Shown here piece after piece: positions 1-9,214 of a stretch of DNA of 38,373 bases (positions are counted from its first letter, which is position 1; the number at the start of each line of letters is the position of its first letter). A program made the position numbers and the translations under genes. The notes beneath the pieces are model-generated. The model was given only the letters and a program-made list of their open reading frames with translations. It did not search any database and had not been told where the DNA came from. Source of the DNA: an uncultured bacterium. GTDB lineage: Bacteria > Muiribacteriota > Ozemobacteria > Ozemobacterales > Ozemobacteraceae. The stretch is taken from NCBI GenBank assembly GCA_946407375.1, contig CAMJNS010000013.1, positions 1 through 38,373 of the forward strand. The letters are read 5' to 3'.

Positions 1-1899
1 TTTAATGAACAAGATAATGGACTTATGAAGCTTGTAACAATGATTGCAAATCAGTTAGGTCTATATTTTGGTCATTTGAATCTGACTCGTAGAAAAGCTA
101 TGAATGATCGTCTTAAGAAGACTATTGAAGTAATAGATACGAGATTAAGCTTTTTAGATAATCCTAACGATACAACTCAAATTTTAGAAGATTTGGCTGA
201 TTTTATAACAAAGGTTTTCAATCAGCATGCTGGTGCAATTTATACTTATATTAGAGATAAAGATTCGTTAGAAAAAACAGCTAGTTTAGACCCATGGACT
301 CCAGATTTAGTTTCGACAGAAGATTTGTTGTCTAATACAGAAATCTTAGACGCAATAAAAAAGACAAATACCCTTGATAATACAAATAAAGAAATTGATT
401 TACCAATAAGGTATGTTTTCCCATTGACATCAACATTTACTAAGTATTCAAGGGCATTAGTAATATATGAGTCTGATTTGAATCCGCAGCTTTCAAGAGA
501 TGAAATAGATATTATTTCTTATAGATTAAAGGAAAAAATAGGTTTTCATTTGCAAGCTGCTGATAACTTTGCAACAAGAATCTCTTCTATAACTGAATTT
601 GAAGATCTTATAAAAAATATTTCTGATCCTAGTGTAATGCAGGATAAGATGATTAAAGTAATATCAGATCATCTAAAGGTAGATATTATTTCTTATATGG
701 AAGTTGATTCAACAAGAAAGTATCTAATATTTAAAAAAGGGCATGGTCACTCAGAAACCGTTATTCCAAACGAAACTAGACAGCTTATTGATAAGTCTAT
801 TTCTGGCTTGGTTGTTAAATATGGAAAGACTTTGTATTTAAAAAATATTAAGGATATAGATGAAGTTCAAAGAAATTTCCCTGATGAAAACCGCGAAGAT
901 TTAGAAAGACTATTTAGGGAACAGCATGAAACTAGTTATCATACTAAATCTTTGCTTTCAGTCCCTTTGATTACTGGTATTGGAACTGAAAATAGAAAAG
1001 TAACTGGGGTAATTAATGTTAACAATAAAGACAATATGAAGCCTTTTTCTATAAGTGATAAAAGGTTTTTGGAAGCTATTTCAGATTTAGTTGCTGCTGG
1101 TATTAATAATGTTACTTACTTAAGTGAGGCAAAAGAACGAGAACTTCTAAATAAAAACGCTAGAGAAATTCAGATGTCTTTAATGCCTACAGAAAGTGAT
1201 TTTAAACGATTACCACAAGAAATAGACATGTATGGTGAAAGCATTCCGGCTAAAGAAGTTGGTGGAGATCTTTTTGAAACAGTTAGGTTATGTGACGGAA
1301 GATTGCTTGTTATTCTTGGTGACGTTTCTGGAAAGGGTTCTTCTGCAGCTATAATTATGGCTATAGCTCAAACAATTATTAAAACTCTTGCTCCAGAAGA
1401 ATCTAATATTATAAGTATATTGAAAAAAGCTAATAAGTATCTTTCTGCTGAAATGGAAGGTATGGATGGCAAATTTGTCACTCTTCAATTGGTAGCTATT
1501 GATGTTGCAACGGGCGATTGTGAGTTTGCTTCTGCAGGGCACGGTCCATTGTTTATAAGACGGCAGAATACTAACGAAGAAATTCCTCCTAACCTTGGAA
1601 TGCCTTTAGGTTTATTTGATCCACCATTAATGAAATTTGAAAGTATATCTTTCAAATTGAATCCTGGTGATTTGTTTGTTATGTTTACAGATGGTCTTTA
1701 CGAAGAAATAAACCATTCGAATGAAATGTTTGGTACAGATAGAATCAAAAAAATAATGACTGAAACAGCCTATGAAAGTTCGAAAAATATAACTAAAGAA
1801 TTGGTTACTGCTTGCCAGGAATGGCGAGAAGGTGCAGACGCACATGATGATTTAACAGTTCTTACAGTAAAATATAGAGGGAAAAATAATAATGGGTAA
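1..1899 (+). CDS. Multi-GAF SpoIIE-family PP2C serine phosphatase (5'-truncated by window)
   Basis: The reading frame is open from base 1, and the residues before the first Met (25) look like the end of a GAF domain, so the true start lies upstream and the gene is partial. Numbering from that Met: end of one GAF (to about 35), two further GAF-like sensor modules (about 50-180 and 195-370), then a PP2C/SpoIIE phosphatase domain (about 375-620). The domain has all the metal-binding motifs: EVGGDLFE (GGD at 413-415), GDVSGKG (432-438), SAGHG (503-507), FTDGLYE (554-560) and HDDLTVL (607-613). The family (RsbU/SpoIIE) removes phosphate from serine, typically on anti-anti-sigma factors. No STAS or anti-sigma gene lies in the window, so the target is unknown. 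It overlaps the next gene by 8 bp, suggesting translational coupling with the cyclic-di-GMP genes. An active enzyme is inferred from the intact motifs. Confidence 0.93.
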   Translation, partial: FNEQDNGLMKLVTMIANQLGLYFGHLNLTRRKAMNDRLKKTIEVIDTRLSFLDNPNDTTQILEDLADFITKVFNQHAGAIYTYIRDKDSLEKTASLDPWTPDLVSTEDLLSNTEILDAIKKTNTLDNTNKEIDLPIRYVFPLTSTFTKYSRALVIYESDLNPQLSRDEIDIISYRLKEKIGFHLQAADNFATRISSITEFEDLIKNISDPSVMQDKMIKVISDHLKVDIISYMEVDSTRKYLIFKKGHGHSETVIPNETRQLIDKSISGLVVKYGKTLYLKNIKDIDEVQRNFPDENREDLERLFREQHETSYHTKSLLSVPLITGIGTENRKVTGVINVNNKDNMKPFSISDKRFLEAISDLVAAGINNVTYLSEAKERELLNKNAREIQMSLMPTESDFKRLPQEIDMYGESIPAKEVGGDLFETVRLCDGRLLVILGDVSGKGSSAAIIMAIAQTIIKTLAPEESNIISILKKANKYLSAEMEGMDGKFVTLQLVAIDVATGDCEFASAGHGPLFIRRQNTNEEIPPNLGMPLGLFDPPLMKFESISFKLNPGDLFVMFTDGLYEEINHSNEMFGTDRIKKIMTETAYESSKNITKELVTACQEWREGADAHDDLTVLTVKYRGKNNNG

Positions 1900-4012
1900 T
1901 ATGGCAAAAAAACAAAATATATATGCTGTTCTTGCTGAAAAAGCAGCAGAATCGACAGATATGCATTTGTTAGTTAAAAATATAATCTCTGAAACATTAG
2001 ATTATATGGAAGCTGCTTCTGGGTCTATTATGGTTTATGATAAAGAGGAAGGAACGCTTAAACTCTATGCTTCATCTTCACATCCTATTTTTGCTAAAGA
2101 ATTACCTCGAAATCCTCATACAAAAATAGAAAACAATAATTCTATAGCTGTTGAAGTTTTCAAAACTAATTCTCCAATAGTTTTTGCAAAAACGCAAAAG
2201 ATGAATAAAACGAAACTTAAATTGTCTAGAGAATCCGATAAAGGTTCGTTTATTTCTTTCCCTTTGACTATTCGCAAAAAAACTATTGGCGTAATGAATA
2301 TTAATCGAACGACAAAACAGGCTTCTTTTAACGAAGACGATTTAGATAAAATAAGTGGAATTGCAGTTCTTATAGCCAGCTTAATAGATAAAGAAACCTT
2401 ATTAGAAAGAGTAGAAACAAATCGAAAAGAAATATCGGCTCTTTACCAAATGTCGAATTTGCTTTCTGAATCAAATGATTTTAAAGGAAGACTGGAAGAA
2501 TTTCTTTCTAAGCTTTCAAAAGAGCTAGGTATGAAAAGGTCTGCTGTTATCAAAGCTGTTCAAAATCAATCTAGCAAAAATGGTATTGATAAAAGAGAAC
2601 AAAAACTTGAAATAATAGCGGCTCATCATTTAAAAGAGTCTCAATTGGAAGAAATGTTTAAATCAGCTTCCGATAAAATACGTTATAAACTTCTAGATAG
2701 TAATTCTTATTCTAATACTAATAACGAAACTCCTCTGACTTTATTATTTGATGACGGTAACGAAATCAGTGAAATGTATTGTATTCCTCTGTTTGTAGTG
2801 GATGAAGGTTTGTATTTCTTGATTGTTAGTCGTAGTTTTATTGAAAATGATGAAGCTCAGGCGAAGAAGCACTATAGATTCTTGCAGGTTATTTCTCATA
2901 ATCTTTCAAGTGCTATTACGCGTGAAAGAATGTTAAAAACAATTCACGAAGATAAAGAAATCCTTAAAGAAAGTGCAGAACGTAATAAGATTTTCTTTGA
3001 AATCAGCAAAGACCTTGGTTCAACACTTGATCCATATATGATTTTACAGAAAGCTTTCAATCAGTTTAATAAGATTATTTCTTTTACTACTATTTCTATA
3101 TTGCTTTATGACGATTTAGACACAACATATAAACTAATCGTACAACCCTCTGAACCTATTAGCCTAAAGTATCAGAAGAAACTTACGGAAAGCATCTTTA
3201 GATTATTTAGAGAATATCCTAGTGAACCGGCATTTGATTCAAGAAATTTTTCAAAACCAACATTTTTTAATCCTCAGAACCCGAATGAAAAACAGGTTTC
3301 ATTATTCAGACATGTTTTACATCTTCCTATAATTTTAGGAAATGGCGTTCAAGGACTTATTCATTTAGCGCGAAAGGGTGGGGCAGAGTTCACTTCTCAC
3401 GAATTGGATATAACATCTCAGTTTACAGGTATTTTTATAACAAGTATTAAAAATGCCTTAATTCATAAACGTACAGAAAAGTTAGCTTTTACAGACCCAT
3501 TAACAGAACTATATAATCATAGGTTTTTCCAAGAAACCTTATTGCAGGAATTTACAAGATCACAACGTTATAAAAAGCCTCTTTCATTGATGATAATAGA
3601 TATTGACTTCTTTAAGAAATTTAATGATACCTATGGTCATCTAGTTGGTGATAAAGTTCTAAAACACGTTTCGGCCATATTTAAATCTTCAATGCGTGAG
3701 CAGATCGATACTGTAGCCAGATACGGCGGTGAAGAATTTGGAGTAATCCTACCAGAAACATCATTAGAAGGAGCCGCCGCATTTGCAGAACGTATTAGAA
3801 GTAAAGTCGAAGAGTCTTTTATTCAAGAAGGCGACAAAAAATTAAAAGTCACACTTTCTATAGGAGTTTCTTGTATATCTGTAACTAAGTGTACAAAGAC
3901 TTCTGATCTTATCGAAGCTGCAGACCAAGCTCTCTACAAAGCAAAAGCAGAAGGAAGAAATCAGGTTCAGAGTTACAATAAACCTGAAGTAGAATATGAA
4001 AAAGCTCACTAA
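1892..4012 (+). CDS. Multi-GAF diguanylate cyclase (GGDEF)
   Basis: This 706-residue cytoplasmic protein has about three GAF-like sensor segments (roughly 10-165, 180-345 and 365-525) and a C-terminal GGDEF domain (about 535-700). The active-site signature is RYGGEEF (610-616), and the FFKKFNDTYGH and DQALYKAKAEGRN elements are intact, so it should make cyclic di-GMP from two GTP. The residues before the signature read REQIDTVARYGGEEF. The arginine is four, not three, positions before the aspartate, so a canonical RxxD product-inhibition site is absent. The start at 1892 is preceded by AGAGGG; a second ATG three codons later is possible. It overlaps both neighbours, placing synthesis and breakdown enzymes in one transcript. 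No membrane segments are seen, so input is presumably intracellular through the GAF modules. Confidence 0.93.
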   Translation: MGNMAKKQNIYAVLAEKAAESTDMHLLVKNIISETLDYMEAASGSIMVYDKEEGTLKLYASSSHPIFAKELPRNPHTKIENNNSIAVEVFKTNSPIVFAKTQKMNKTKLKLSRESDKGSFISFPLTIRKKTIGVMNINRTTKQASFNEDDLDKISGIAVLIASLIDKETLLERVETNRKEISALYQMSNLLSESNDFKGRLEEFLSKLSKELGMKRSAVIKAVQNQSSKNGIDKREQKLEIIAAHHLKESQLEEMFKSASDKIRYKLLDSNSYSNTNNETPLTLLFDDGNEISEMYCIPLFVVDEGLYFLIVSRSFIENDEAQAKKHYRFLQVISHNLSSAITRERMLKTIHEDKEILKESAERNKIFFEISKDLGSTLDPYMILQKAFNQFNKIISFTTISILLYDDLDTTYKLIVQPSEPISLKYQKKLTESIFRLFREYPSEPAFDSRNFSKPTFFNPQNPNEKQVSLFRHVLHLPIILGNGVQGLIHLARKGGAEFTSHELDITSQFTGIFITSIKNALIHKRTEKLAFTDPLTELYNHRFFQETLLQEFTRSQRYKKPLSLMIIDIDFFKKFNDTYGHLVGDKVLKHVSAIFKSSMREQIDTVARYGGEEFGVILPETSLEGAAAFAERIRSKVEESFIQEGDKKLKVTLSIGVSCISVTKCTKTSDLIEAADQALYKAKAEGRNQVQSYNKPEVEYEKAH

Positions 4013-6188
4013 ACCAAACAATCTACAAAATGAAAGTTTTAAAAGACTAGCTGCAATATCTGATGTTTCTCTTGCTCTTTCCGCAAACAGAGAGCTAAAA
4101 GAAGATCTTGATATGATAGCTAAAGCGGCAAAAGAAGCTGTTAAGGCTGATGAAAGTTATATTATGCTTCTTAACCGCGACTTGTTTCAGCTTGAATTTT
4201 GTACAGCTTGTGGTAAACGCCGTAGAAGGCCTTCCTTTATAAAATGCGAAGACCACAGAAATACTATCCATTCAACAGAAGAATTTGGTTTTGCTCCAAG
4301 TCCTGGAAGTGGTCAAACTGCCAACCCGAATTTAACTGGTGAAAATCTGGCTGTGTTTAAGGCTTTTGAAGCTAGACAAAGACTTATTTATACTGGTGAT
4401 CCTAATGATAGTATTTTTAAAGATACTCCTTTTAAATCAGCACTATTTATTCCTTTACAGACAAAAACCCAATGTGTTGGTCTTTTAGTTGTCGCTAATT
4501 TATCTAAAAATTATGTTTTTTCTGTTAATGATTTAGAAGAAGTAACAATATTTGCAAACCTTGCTGCTTTAAAAATAGAACATACTACTCTTCTCAAAGA
4601 CCGCGAAAAACAAATAAAGCAGATGGAACAGCTTAATTTGCTGGCAAAAAAACTTTCAACATCAAGAAGCTTTGAAGCTCTTATTGGGCAATCTTTTGAG
4701 TATCTTTTAGAGCGCATTAATTTCGATATTGGGGTTATTTGTTTGTTTTCAAAAGATGAAGAGGAAAAACGCTATTACGTTTCTAATTATTTGCTTGATC
4801 CTAAAAAGTTAAATGCTCTTTCTGCTCATATGAATGATATTTCTCAAATGTTGAATGGGCAAAAAGAAAAGCAAATCAAGCGTCAGCAATTATTTTTAAC
4901 TGGTCAAAAACAAGAATCTTTGAAAGATTTTAGTGGAAAGCTTAAATCTTATTTAACAGTTCCATTGGTTTTTCAGGGTAAAAATATAGGCTTTATAACT
5001 CTTTCTACTCTTAGGAAAAATGCTTTCAGTCGTGAAAATTTAAGAACATTAACTACTATTTCAAACTTACTTGCTACTTCTGTAGAAAATGTCAGAATAA
5101 CTTTAGATTTAGAAAAACATATAGATGAAGTGTCTGTATTGTTTGAAATTTCTCAGTCTATTACTTCAACACTTGAACTAGATGAAGTTTTAGATTCTAT
5201 AGTTAGTTTTTCAATTGAAATGATTAACGCCCTTCGTTGTGAACTAAGGCTTCTTGATGATAGTAAGAAAGCTTTAGAAGTTAAAGCTTCAAGAGGGTTG
5301 TCGAAGTCGTTTTTAGCTTCAAAAGCTATTCAAATAGGCGAAAGTATTATAGGAACCTGTTTTGAAAAAAAACGTCCTATGTCAGTTTCAGACATACGCA
5401 AAGTTTCAGATGATCCATATTCTAACTTGATGCGCAAAGAGAAAATTATTGGTGTTTTGGCTGTTCCAATTATTTTACATAATAAATCTATTGGTGTAAT
5501 TACCATTTATACTAGTAAACCTAAAAATTTCTCTCAAAGCGAAATTGATTTGCTTTCAACTTTTGCTTCACAGGCTAGTATTGCAATAGAAAATGCAAGA
5601 CTATATGCAAATATGAAAGAACAGTATATGTCTATGGTTATGGCTCTAGCTGCTGCAATAGAAGCGAAAGATACATATACTCATGGTCATAGCACAAAAG
5701 TTATGGAATATGCTGTTAAAATCAGTAGAGAAATCGGTTTAGACGAAGACCAAATCGAAACAGTAAGATATGCAGGACTTCTTCACGATATAGGCAAAAT
5801 TGGAGTTAAAGATGTCATTTTGACCAAACAGGGTAAACTTACAGAAGAAGAAGTTGCTGAACTTCATAAACACCCTGAATATGGTGCTAATATAATGGAG
5901 AGGGTAGCAATTCTTAAAGATATTGCACCGCTAACTTTGTATCATCACGAAAGATATGATGGAAAAGGATATCCTTTAGGATTAAAGGGTTCTCAAATTC
6001 CATTAGGCGCAAGAATACTTGCAGTTGCTGATACTTATGATGCTATGATTGCTGATAGACCTTATCGAAAAGCTTTCCCTTTCGATTATGTAAAAAAAGA
6101 AATGTTTAAAGCAGCAGGTTCTCAATTAGATCCTTCATTAGTTAAAGTATTTTTTGAGATACTAAAAAAAGAAGGCATAGATAGGTAA
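3996..6188 (+). CDS. Multi-GAF HD-GYP cyclic-di-GMP phosphodiesterase
   Basis: This 730-residue protein has three GAF-like regions (about 14-200, 215-370 and 380-540) and a C-terminal HD-GYP domain (about 545-725). The catalytic hallmarks are complete: HGHS, LLHDIGKIG (H597-D598) and YHHERYDGKGYP (649-660). The family hydrolyses cyclic di-GMP with a bound metal pair, so this is the natural antagonist of the cyclase encoded just upstream, whose gene it overlaps by 17 bp. The first GAF has an unusual cysteine-rich insertion, CxxC-x11-CxxH (C69, C72, C84, H87), followed by a basic RRRR stretch. This looks like a zinc knuckle and could confer metal or redox sensing; that role is inference. The ATG at 3996 has only a weak GAAG ribosome site, consistent with coupling to the upstream gene. 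Confidence 0.93.
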   Translation: MKKLTKPNNLQNESFKRLAAISDVSLALSANRELKEDLDMIAKAAKEAVKADESYIMLLNRDLFQLEFCTACGKRRRRPSFIKCEDHRNTIHSTEEFGFAPSPGSGQTANPNLTGENLAVFKAFEARQRLIYTGDPNDSIFKDTPFKSALFIPLQTKTQCVGLLVVANLSKNYVFSVNDLEEVTIFANLAALKIEHTTLLKDREKQIKQMEQLNLLAKKLSTSRSFEALIGQSFEYLLERINFDIGVICLFSKDEEEKRYYVSNYLLDPKKLNALSAHMNDISQMLNGQKEKQIKRQQLFLTGQKQESLKDFSGKLKSYLTVPLVFQGKNIGFITLSTLRKNAFSRENLRTLTTISNLLATSVENVRITLDLEKHIDEVSVLFEISQSITSTLELDEVLDSIVSFSIEMINALRCELRLLDDSKKALEVKASRGLSKSFLASKAIQIGESIIGTCFEKKRPMSVSDIRKVSDDPYSNLMRKEKIIGVLAVPIILHNKSIGVITIYTSKPKNFSQSEIDLLSTFASQASIAIENARLYANMKEQYMSMVMALAAAIEAKDTYTHGHSTKVMEYAVKISREIGLDEDQIETVRYAGLLHDIGKIGVKDVILTKQGKLTEEEVAELHKHPEYGANIMERVAILKDIAPLTLYHHERYDGKGYPLGLKGSQIPLGARILAVADTYDAMIADRPYRKAFPFDYVKKEMFKAAGSQLDPSLVKVFFEILKKEGIDR

Positions 6189-6194
6189 CAGGCA

Positions 6195-7460
6195 ATGTCT
6201 TTGGCTTCAAATATACAAGAGCTTTATTCTCAGAAGCTTTTGGAATTATTGACTCAAATCGGTCAGATTGCTAATAAACAGGGGCTTAAAGCCTATGTTG
6301 TTGGTGGCTTTGTTCGAGATTTACTCTTAGAAAAAGCAAATTTTGACATAGATATAATGGTAGAAGGAGATGCTCTTCCTTTTGCTACAGCAGTAGGGCA
6401 GGAATTAAATGCTGAATGTAAATTAGTAGAACGCTTTCATACTGCCCATATTTATTATCAGAATCTTGTAATTGATTTTAGCTCTGCTAGAAAAGAGTAT
6501 TACCCTCGTCCTGGTGCTCTTCCTGAAGTGTCTTTTAGCACAATGCAAGATGATTTATTTAGAAGAGACTTTACTATTAATGCAATGGCTTTATCTATCT
6601 CGCCAGACAAAGCATTTGAGTTAATAGATTTGTTTAATGGGGAGCAGGACCTCAATTCCGGAATTATAAAAATACTCCATGCCAGAAGCTTTCTAGATGA
6701 CCCGACAAGGCTTTATCGAGCTTTACGATTTGCGGACAGATTTAATTTTATTATAGAACCTAAAACAGAAATGCAGTTTGAAAAAGCTTTAAAACTTAGT
6801 TATCCAAGTTCTTTGAGCACAAAAAGAATAGCTGCTGAAATAGATAAGTGTTTTCAAGAAAAACGACCCCTTGCTTTATTAACAAAGTATCAGAATACTG
6901 GGTTGTTAACTTATTATCACAAATCTTTTGTTGAATATGCTAGACCTGACTTTAAATTTAGTTTAGTTCCTGCGACATCAACCAGATTGCGTTCTAAATT
7001 CCCTGAAATTTCAGAATCTGCAGTATTCTGGTCTTTATTGCTTTCAAATATTCCTTTGGAAGAAGCTAAACCTCTTTTAAACAATTCCGGACTGTCTCAT
7101 GCCGTTAGTAGTCAGGTTTTGAATGCTATTGGAGAATGGCAGAACTTGCTATCAAAACTTATAATTGCAAATAACAAAATAGATATTTATAATTCTATGA
7201 AAAATTCTTGCCCTGAAAGTTTGGCTTTATTGTATTTAAAAAATAAGAATAAAGATGTAGAAAATAAACTAACTCTATATATAAATGAACTTGCTGTAAT
7301 AAAACCTTCAATTACAGGAAAAGATCTTATAGAGATTGGTATTGAACCAGGACCTCAAATCAGAGAAATATTTGATAAAATAATTGAAAAAAAACTTGAA
7401 GGCAGTGAATTGAACAGAAAGGATGAATTAGACCTTGCCAGAACAATTTCGAATATATGA
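6195..7460 (+). CDS. Class II CCA tRNA nucleotidyltransferase / poly(A) polymerase family
   Basis: The protein is 421 residues. The N-terminal nucleotidyltransferase core shows GGFVRD (37-42) with the metal-binding pair D51/D53 in FDIDIMVEGD. RRDFTINAMAL (123-133) and DDPTRLYRALRFADRF (168-183) provide the nucleotide-recognition and neck elements. The family adds CCA, or only CC or only A, to tRNA 3' ends. Which of these applies cannot be told from sequence alone, and some lineages split the job between two paralogs. The C-terminal half is alpha-helical with no HD phosphohydrolase domain. The gene starts 6 bp after the HD-GYP stop and its 3' end overlaps the site-2 protease start, so it belongs to the same operon. 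It is housekeeping in function despite sitting in a signalling operon. Confidence 0.9.
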   Translation: MSLASNIQELYSQKLLELLTQIGQIANKQGLKAYVVGGFVRDLLLEKANFDIDIMVEGDALPFATAVGQELNAECKLVERFHTAHIYYQNLVIDFSSARKEYYPRPGALPEVSFSTMQDDLFRRDFTINAMALSISPDKAFELIDLFNGEQDLNSGIIKILHARSFLDDPTRLYRALRFADRFNFIIEPKTEMQFEKALKLSYPSSLSTKRIAAEIDKCFQEKRPLALLTKYQNTGLLTYYHKSFVEYARPDFKFSLVPATSTRLRSKFPEISESAVFWSLLLSNIPLEEAKPLLNNSGLSHAVSSQVLNAIGEWQNLLSKLIIANNKIDIYNSMKNSCPESLALLYLKNKNKDVENKLTLYINELAVIKPSITGKDLIEIGIEPGPQIREIFDKIIEKKLEGSELNRKDELDLARTISNI

Positions 7461-8211
7461 ATTCAGAACACCTAATAATAATGGTGGTTCTAATTGGAGA
7501 GATAGAGTAGTTGAATATTTACCAAAAATAGGGACTATTCTTCTTGTTTTATTGGCTATTTCTATTTTTACTAATTTATTTAGCAATCCATTTGAATTGC
7601 TTGTAATGTATCCAATTTTCATTATGTCTTTGGTTCTACACGAACTTTCTCATGCTTATATGGCGGATTTTCTTGGGGACCCCACTCCTAGACTTACTGG
7701 AAGATTGACCTTGAATCCTTTGAAGCATCTTGACCTTTTCGGTACTCTATTGTTTTTAGTTTGTCACTTTGGATGGGCAAAACCTGTACAGGTAGATGCA
7801 TCAAATTTCAGAAAACCTGATAGGGCTATGGTTTCAGTTGCAATGGCTGGTCCTTTATGTAATTTTCTTTTGGCTATAATTTCATTAACAGTCCTTAAAA
7901 TTGCATTTCCATATATAACAAATGATAAAACTATATTTATAAATTTTTATTCTATTTGTTATTACATTGCTCATATCAATTTGTTGTTGGCCGTATTTAA
8001 TCTGATACCTATACCACCTTTAGATGGTTCAAGACTAGTTCATTATCTGTTGCCTGCACAATACAAACATAAGTATTATCAATTTTCACAGCAGTATGCT
8101 TTCATCATTTTTATATTAGTATTTATGTATGCGGGAAGAATGATTTCTCCTATAACTAGTCAATTAATTAGATCTTTGTTTACAATTTTTGGAGTTCCTA
8201 TATTGTTTTAA
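7435..8211 (+). CDS. Site-2 protease family (M50) intramembrane metalloprotease
   Basis: This 258-residue polytopic membrane protein has the zinc-binding HELSH (69-73) in one transmembrane helix and NLIPIPPLDGSR (189-200), carrying the third ligand aspartate, in a later one. The order and spacing are typical of the short S2P/YwhC-like family with no PDZ domain. Such enzymes cut transmembrane substrates, often anti-sigma factors, but no substrate is evident here. The proposed start is a TTG at 7435 inside the 3' end of the preceding gene (26 bp overlap), preceded by AGAAAGGA. No in-frame ATG occurs before the first helix, and the next Met (residue 58) would remove it. It is the last gene of the signalling operon, followed by an AT-only hairpin. 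Confidence 0.88.
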   Translation: MPEQFRIYEFRTPNNNGGSNWRDRVVEYLPKIGTILLVLLAISIFTNLFSNPFELLVMYPIFIMSLVLHELSHAYMADFLGDPTPRLTGRLTLNPLKHLDLFGTLLFLVCHFGWAKPVQVDASNFRKPDRAMVSVAMAGPLCNFLLAIISLTVLKIAFPYITNDKTIFINFYSICYYIAHINLLLAVFNLIPIPPLDGSRLVHYLLPAQYKHKYYQFSQQYAFIIFILVFMYAGRMISPITSQLIRSLFTIFGVPILF

Positions 8212-8215
8212 ATAT

Positions 8216-8247
8216 AAAATAAATAAAAATAAATTTTTATTTATTTT
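8216..8247 (+). terminator. AT-only inverted repeat, possible terminator
   Basis: A 15-bp perfect inverted repeat (8216-8230 and 8233-8247) starts 5 bp after the S2P stop and is followed by two more T residues. It could end the signalling operon in either direction. It contains no G or C, so hairpin stability is low and the call is tentative. The rest of 8212-8446 holds no gene, only very AT-rich sequence and the promoter listed separately. Confidence 0.35.
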
Positions 8248-8381
8248 TTAAGGGAAAAAATACTAATTGTGGTAAAAATGCCATAAAGTTAAAAATTGAA
8301 ATCTATAAGTATTTTTATTAAAAATTTGTGTTGTAATATTGATAAAAGTTGATAATCTCAAATAAATTTGTTAATCTTAAA

Positions 8382-8397
8382 TGGTATGCTTTATGCA
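8382..8397 (+). promoter_or_regulatory. Candidate sigma-54 (-24/-12) promoter of pseudopilin array
   Basis: TGGTATGCTTTATGCA places the invariant GG and GC 12 bp apart, exactly as in the consensus TGGCACG-N4-TTGCA, with most other positions matching. Transcription would start near 8408, giving a leader of about 40 nt before the first pseudopilin ATG. Pilin promoters are classic RpoN targets. No adjacent enhancer-binding activator gene is seen, and the activator site was not located. Confidence 0.6.
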
Positions 8398-8446
8398 AAA
8401 CAATTTCTAAAAAAAGATAAATAAATATTTATTTTGGGATGTATTG

Positions 8447-9199
8447 ATGTCAAAAAAACAAGGTTTTACTTTAATTGAATTATTAGTTGTTATCACTATT
8501 ATAGCCATTTTGGTTGGTGCTGCACTACCTTTTGTGCAAAACTATGTGCAAGAAAGCCGTATTTCAAAGGCAAAATCTGACTTAGATGAAATAAGCAGAG
8601 CACTAATGGTATACGAAACCAGAGAAGGCACCTACAACTCAAACAATCTTAGTCAAATAATCGGTAGATACCTTAATAACTCGCCAATAGATCCTTGGGG
8701 AGCCCAATATGTTGTGGCTACCGAATCAGGTATCGTTTATTCCTGTGGTCCAGACCGTATTCCAAATAATTACGATGATATTTCTGCTGGCTATCAACCA
8801 CCATTGGCTCTCGTAAGTGTTAAATGGGTTGATGCAAACAGCACAGGAGCAGTAGACACACAGAACAGACCAGACTATTTACTTTTACAGTTTTCAAGAA
8901 AAATATCATCAGATAGTTTGGCAATAAAAACCCCAACTGCTGCTTATGCTTATTTTAGTTGCACTTCATCTGATACGGTACAAAATATGTTTGATTGGGC
9001 AAATTTGAAACTTGACAATTCGGGTTCTTTAATTACATTACCTTTATCTGATGGTGTCGTTAATGCATTTACGGCAGGAAGCGATACTTTCTGTGTTAGT
9101 GATGGAAAAGGTTTACGTGACCTCGCTAGCACTACTGTTAATCCTGGCGGAAATATGTGTATTTCCAGTCAAACTGTAGTAATAATGTCCTCTAAATAG
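8447..9199 (+). CDS. GspG-like type II pseudopilin, subfamily A (copy 1)
   Basis: This 250-residue protein has a short prepilin leader ending in Gly6, cleaved before Phe7 (FTLIELLVVITIIAIL, with the conserved Glu at +5). The N-terminal helix continues into KAKSDLDEISRAL, followed by the GspG-type segment with SPIDPWG and SCGPDR. Where ordinary GspG stops (about 140 residues), a further 120-residue domain begins with a WVDANSTGAVDTQN loop and an LLLQFSRKI strand. This resembles calcium-loop beta-sandwich modules. A TTG-ATG pair occurs at the start; the ATG at 8447 is preferred because GGGA lies 7 bp upstream. It is the most divergent of the A-type copies and the first gene after the sigma-54-like promoter. 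It is likely processed by a prepilin peptidase and assembled by a type II secretion or pilus machine encoded elsewhere. Confidence 0.88.
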   Translation: MSKKQGFTLIELLVVITIIAILVGAALPFVQNYVQESRISKAKSDLDEISRALMVYETREGTYNSNNLSQIIGRYLNNSPIDPWGAQYVVATESGIVYSCGPDRIPNNYDDISAGYQPPLALVSVKWVDANSTGAVDTQNRPDYLLLQFSRKISSDSLAIKTPTAAYAYFSCTSSDTVQNMFDWANLKLDNSGSLITLPLSDGVVNAFTAGSDTFCVSDGKGLRDLASTTVNPGGNMCISSQTVVIMSSK

Positions 9200-9214
9200 A
9201 AGGAGATAAGAAAT

